Of a stretch of 8,201 nucleotides of DNA, positions 5,548 to 8,201 are shown in pieces. The notes beneath the pieces are model-generated. The model was not told where the DNA came from, searched no databases, and worked only from the letters and a program-made list of their open reading frames with translations. Within the stretch, counting starts at the first letter, position 1. Each line of letters begins with the position of its first letter. This stretch comes from Anaerolineae bacterium (GTDB lineage: Bacteria; Chloroflexota; Anaerolineae; Promineifilales; Promineifilaceae). A program made the translations under genes and the position numbers. Location of the stretch: positions 1 to 8,201 of the forward strand of contig JACSSI010000184.1 in the NCBI GenBank assembly GCA_014879345.1. The letters are read 5' to 3'.

Positions 5548-6669
5548 ATGCGCATTGGATTGATTGTAAACGGCCGTTTGAACACCATTTCTAGTGGGCA
5601 TTTGTATGATGCTCAACTGGTCAACTGCCTGTATGAAAGAGGCGATGATGTTGAAGTCATCTCGCTGGCAGAAGCGGGGTTTAGTCACGCGCTTAAATAT
5701 AATTTCAACCGTGCATTTTTCAACAACTTACGCCGCGCAGATTTTGATTTGCTCCTGCAAGATGCCCGCGCTTACCCATCCTTATTTTGGCTCAACCATA
5801 AATTACGCCCGGAAATTCCATACCCCATCGTTAGCATTGTTAACAATGTGCAGCATGAAGCAGAATGGCGACCCTGGCTGAAGTTTGGCTACCGACATTT
5901 GGAGCAGCGCTACTTTGAAACGGCTGACGCACTCATTTGTTCCAGCCGTATGGCTCGAGTGGCTGTGGAAAAATTGCTGCCGGATGGTGAAAAACGGCCG
6001 TCTATGGTGGCCTATCCCGGCAGCGATAGGCTGCCAGGGTGCATAAGCCAACATGAAATTGTGGCACGCGCCCAAAAACCTGGCCCGCTGCATGTTCTGT
6101 TCGTGGGCAGCTATGAGCAAAGGCAAGCGCTGTTTAGTTTAGTTTCTGCCTTGAATTATTTGCCATCGTATCAATGGCGGCTGGATGTGGTCTCTGATTT
6201 CGTAGTAGAGTCTGGGGCAGTAAGGCGCTGGCTTCAACCTGTGTTAGACATGGTTGATATCCGAGAAAACATTACATTTTGCGGCATGCCCACCGAAGAA
6301 GCGATGGTAGAGATTTATCGGCGCAATCAAGTGGCGGTCGTGCCAGATGGGGATGGCATTTTTAGTGCTGCCATTGTCGAGGCGATGGGGTTTGGCCTGG
6401 CGGTCATTGGCACGACGCGCGGCGCCTCCATTGAAATCATCAAACATGGCCGCAATGGCTACCGTCTCACGCCCAACAACAGCATCCCACTGGCGCGGCA
6501 TTTGGCGCTGCTGATCCAAAATCGACGATTGCTGCTCCGGTTAGGGTTGGAAGCGCACAATCGTTATCAAACTCATCCAACCTGGGCTGAAAGCATGTGC
6601 GCTGTTCGCGATTTTCTCGTTGAAGTGGTGGATAGAAATCACAGTTTTGCTCCCGCTGATTGGGAATAG
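5548..6669 (+). CDS. Family-4 glycosyltransferase, atypical EX7E motif
   Basis: A GT-B fold glycosyltransferase of 373 residues. The N-terminal domain begins MRIGLIVNGRLNTISSGHLYDAQLV (split here by a glycine-serine-glycine loop for acceptor binding) and includes FETADALICSSRMAR (123-137). The donor-binding half starts near LHVLFVGSYEQRQ (181-193) and carries FCGMPTEEAM (244-253), VAVVPDGDGIFSAAIVEAM (262-280) and TTRGASIEII (289-298). The second glutamate of EX7E is E278, but the first position (270) is glycine. An in-frame ATG at 5461 would add 29 residues without family character; the ATG at 5548 is preferred because MRIGLIVNG is the normal family beginning. No ribosome binding site precedes it, but TATAGT (5536-5541) lies six bases upstream, which would suit a leaderless transcript. 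It faces DUF427 with 3 bases between stop codons. Acceptor and sugar are unknown. Confidence 0.85.
   Translation: MRIGLIVNGRLNTISSGHLYDAQLVNCLYERGDDVEVISLAEAGFSHALKYNFNRAFFNNLRRADFDLLLQDARAYPSLFWLNHKLRPEIPYPIVSIVNNVQHEAEWRPWLKFGYRHLEQRYFETADALICSSRMARVAVEKLLPDGEKRPSMVAYPGSDRLPGCISQHEIVARAQKPGPLHVLFVGSYEQRQALFSLVSALNYLPSYQWRLDVVSDFVVESGAVRRWLQPVLDMVDIRENITFCGMPTEEAMVEIYRRNQVAVVPDGDGIFSAAIVEAMGFGLAVIGTTRGASIEIIKHGRNGYRLTPNNSIPLARHLALLIQNRRLLLRLGLEAHNRYQTHPTWAESMCAVRDFLVEVVDRNHSFAPADWE
5569..5578. repeat. AACGGCCGTT palindrome, site 8
   Basis: Exact copy in the second glycosyltransferase, read as Asn-Gly-Arg inside its N-terminal VNGRL; a one-off copy (AACGGCCGTC) is at 5993-6002 in a third frame. 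Confidence 0.85.
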
Positions 6670-6672
6670 ATT

Positions 6673-7170
6673 TTACCAGCCCATTGTCCCCGGCTCCCCT
6701 TTGAATGGCCCCACAATCTCTTTTGTAATCCAGCCCCCATAAAAACTGCCCGGCTGCGGTGTGACAGTTTCGCCGTTGACTAGACAAGCATCCATAGGCG
6801 CAGGGTAGAACGCAACATAGTTTTTGATGGCCGCAAAGTTAGACGTGGGATTGGGATAGTACCAGCCCACATTGACCGCTATTTTGCCGTTGACATTGAG
6901 TGAGTAGTAGCCTGCTTGCCCTTTCCATTCACAAAAGGAACGCCCGTTTCCCTTCACCAAATAACGCATCTCAATATCCTCAGGTGGGAGGTAGTACACA
7001 GGCGGATGGCTTGTCTCTAGCACACGATACGCGCGTTTTGTTTCGGCAATCGTGACCCCGTTGAAGACAATTTTAATATGTTTGTCGCTCAATTCTAAAC
7101 GGGGTGGGCGCGGATAATCCCACACAGATTCTTGGCCTGGTTGTGGTTTAATAGGAATAGGCTTGGGCAT
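6673..7170 (-). CDS. DUF427 domain protein
   Basis: A 165-residue protein of the DUF427 family, conserved in bacteria and some plants and fungi, with no established reaction. The domain is complete. Visible conserved stretches are VWDYPRPPRLE (16-26), ETSHPPVYYLPPEDI (52-66), FCEWKGQAGYY (79-89), VAFYPAPMDACLVNGE (119-134) and the C-terminal FYGGWITKEIVGPFKGEPG (143-161). The many aromatic and proline residues suit a small soluble beta-rich protein; no signal peptide or membrane segment is seen. An upstream in-frame GTG at 7206 lies inside a repeat hairpin, so the ATG at 7170 (MPKPIPIKP) is preferred; the ribosome binding site is weak (AGAG-like). The 3' end abuts the converging glycosyltransferase. 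Function cannot be given. Confidence 0.85.
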   Translation of the reverse strand: MPKPIPIKPQPGQESVWDYPRPPRLELSDKHIKIVFNGVTIAETKRAYRVLETSHPPVYYLPPEDIEMRYLVKGNGRSFCEWKGQAGYYSLNVNGKIAVNVGWYYPNPTSNFAAIKNYVAFYPAPMDACLVNGETVTPQPGSFYGGWITKEIVGPFKGEPGTMGW

Positions 7171-7304
7171 TATCAATCTGCTCTGAAAATAGTTTGTAGT
7201 GCCCACTTCAGTGGGTTAACCGGCTAAAGCCGTTACTACGAACATTTTCATTAACCGTGGTGCGCCCCGCTCATGGGAAACTCCTCACTGATTACTGTTC
7301 ACTG
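7171..7304. other. 134-base gap between LysR and DUF427
   Basis: Mostly repeat DNA: the two-hairpin element (7194-7243) and the heptamer array (7279-7306). About 35 unremarkable bases lie between them. No convincing promoter for DUF427 could be picked. Confidence 0.5.
7194..7243. repeat. 50-nt two-hairpin intergenic repeat, copy 2
   Basis: TTGTAGTG; hairpin CCCACT-TC-AGTGGG (7202-7215); linker TTAA; hairpin CGGCT-AA-AGCCG (7221-7232); TACTACGAAC. Same length and layout as copy 1 (2096-2145), with near-identical ends but different, still perfectly paired stems. It lies 23 bases upstream of the DUF427 start codon, in the opposite orientation relative to its gene from copy 1. Confidence 0.7.
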
Positions 7305-7306
7305 CT
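7279..7306 (-). repeat. Degenerate heptamer array just past the LysR stop codon
   Basis: On the minus strand the units are AGCAGTG, AACAGTA, ATCAGTG, AGGAGTT, overlapping the LysR TAG (complement of 7305-7307) by its last two bases. It matches the WWCAGTR unit of the array at 325-362 in a comparable position. Confidence 0.55.
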
Positions 7307-8186
7307 ACGGTTGGTTGCTGTACCAGACCGCTGAGACGGTATCGACGAAGTTTTGCTCTAGCGTGGTGAGGGTGCGGTTAGGGCGCGTGAGTAATACGGC
7401 GTCCCAGTCGAACTGGAATTGGGGAACATGGAGTTCTATTAGATTGGAAACGGCCGTTAACCGTCTCGGCAAAAATGTAATCGAATTAGGCCGCCGTGCC
7501 ATCGGCAGCGCTGCCGCCAGCGGCACTCGAATGATTGGCCCTGATTCATTCGTCATCTGCTGCAAGCTCTCCAAATAAGCATCAAACGCATCCCCCCAAT
7601 GAATTACCAGCTTTTGATACTGCCATAACGCCGCCAGCGAAATATTGTTGGTTTGGGCCAGGGGGTGTTCGGGCGTAGCTGCGACCACCATCTCATCATG
7701 CAGACGGAGCAGCGTGTGGCTGTAGGCAGAATAACGGGGAAACGCCGCCGCCAGCGCAAAATTAACCAGCCCATCCACCAATTGACTCACTGCAAAATCT
7801 GAATGGCCCGCCTCCATAAACAACTCTGCTTGCGGATGCGCCTCACTAAAACGGTCTACTACTTCAGGCATAAGATACGTTGCCAACGAATACGGACAGC
7901 AAACGGTGATACGGCCGTTCATGCCAGCGTTAGCGGCGCGTACCGCCTCTTGCCCGGCTGCCAAAATACTCATGGCGCGTTCCGCATAGTCCACAAAAAT
8001 CCGGCCAGATGGTGTTAGCTGCACAGGTCTGGTATCCCGTTGAAATAATTCGCTGCCTAAACTCTGTTCAAGCTGCTGCATCCGTGCACTCAATGAGGGT
8101 TGAGTCAAGTTCAAATGGGTCGCAGCGCGGGTAAAACTCCCTTCATGTACAACAGCTAAAAACGCTTCGATTTGACCAAATTCCAT
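7305..8186 (-). CDS. LysR-family transcriptional regulator
   Basis: A 293-residue LysR-type regulator, the usual family length. The N-terminal winged helix-turn-helix (about 1-62) is classical: FLAVVHEGSFTRAATHL (9-25), LTQPSLSARMQQLEQSLG (27-44), LFQRDTRPVQLTPSG (47-61). A linker helix leads to the periplasmic-binding-protein-like effector domain from about residue 92 (ITVCCPYSLATYLMPEVVDRF). These proteins act as tetramers, sensing a small molecule and most often controlling a neighbouring divergent gene; any such target would lie beyond the right edge of the window. The start at 8186 has GGAG (complement of 8195-8198), 8 bases upstream. One exact AACGGCCGTT site is at 7449 and one near-copy (TACGGCCGTT) at 7910. 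Effector and regulon cannot be predicted. Confidence 0.92.
   Translation of the reverse strand: MEFGQIEAFLAVVHEGSFTRAATHLNLTQPSLSARMQQLEQSLGSELFQRDTRPVQLTPSGRIFVDYAERAMSILAAGQEAVRAANAGMNGRITVCCPYSLATYLMPEVVDRFSEAHPQAELFMEAGHSDFAVSQLVDGLVNFALAAAFPRYSAYSHTLLRLHDEMVVAATPEHPLAQTNNISLAALWQYQKLVIHWGDAFDAYLESLQQMTNESGPIIRVPLAAALPMARRPNSITFLPRRLTAVSNLIELHVPQFQFDWDAVLLTRPNRTLTTLEQNFVDTVSAVWYSNQP
7449..7458. repeat. AACGGCCGTT palindrome, site 9
   Basis: Exact copy in the LysR gene, read on the minus strand as Thr-Ala-Val; a one-off copy at 7910-7919 is read as Asn-Gly-Arg. Confidence 0.85.
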
Positions 8187-8201
8187 GTCACTTTCTCCAC
8201 A

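Noticed and set aside
7171..7206. GTG at 7206 as start of the DUF427 protein
   Set aside because: The extra 12 residues come from repeat-hairpin DNA and are not family-like; ATG at 7170 begins the conserved protein.
7504..7515. 12-bp palindrome GGCAGCGCTGCC in the LysR gene
   Set aside because: Single occurrence inside a GC-rich coding stretch; no second copy in the window.

Overview
The window is ordinary bacterial chromosome with roughly balanced base composition, and it carries several unusual DNA-level repeat signals. Gene content and style point to an uncultured-type member of the Chloroflexota (Anaerolineae-like). The supporting clues are an F420-dependent (Ddn-type) nitroreductase, a divergent arginyl-tRNA synthetase of the short 'SANPTGP' type, a DUF427 protein, an APH(6)-type kinase, and many short palindromic repeats. 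This placement is an inference from style; no marker gene here fixes it.

Layout. 1-342: C-terminal end of a family-4 glycosyltransferase entering from the left. 428-2089: argS, with its own promoter. 2187-2741: dcd (dCTP deaminase). 2801-2874: tRNA-Val(TAC), a compact unit with its own sigma70-type promoter and an 11-bp intrinsic terminator. 2994-3902: a PqqB-like metallo-beta-lactamase-fold protein. Facing it on the minus strand is a two-gene operon, 5395-4901 (Ddn/F420 nitroreductase family) followed by 4883-3969 (aminoglycoside/hydroxyurea-type phosphotransferase). 5548-6669: a second family-4 glycosyltransferase on the plus strand. It converges, three bases apart, on a minus-strand DUF427 gene (7170-6673). 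8186-7305: a LysR-type regulator on the minus strand. No integrase, transposase, phage gene or CRISPR array is visible.

How the genes relate. argS, tRNA-Val and dcd are housekeeping genes for translation and pyrimidine deoxynucleotide supply. The Ddn-like and APH(6)-like genes are probably co-transcribed and could both act on small toxic or antibiotic-like molecules. The rest looks like a set of single-gene units.

The most striking content lies in the DNA sequence itself. (i) A perfect 10-bp palindrome, AACGGCCGTT, occurs nine times, always inside genes and in two different reading frames. Chance expectation in 8.2 kb is about 0.01, so it resembles the highly iterated palindrome HIP1 of cyanobacteria but with another sequence. 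(ii) Two 50-nt intergenic elements share conserved ends and two hairpins whose stems differ by compensating changes. (iii) Arrays of a degenerate heptamer (WWCAGTR) sit at or next to the stop codons of two genes. (iv) A doubled 15-nt palindrome lies between two convergent genes.
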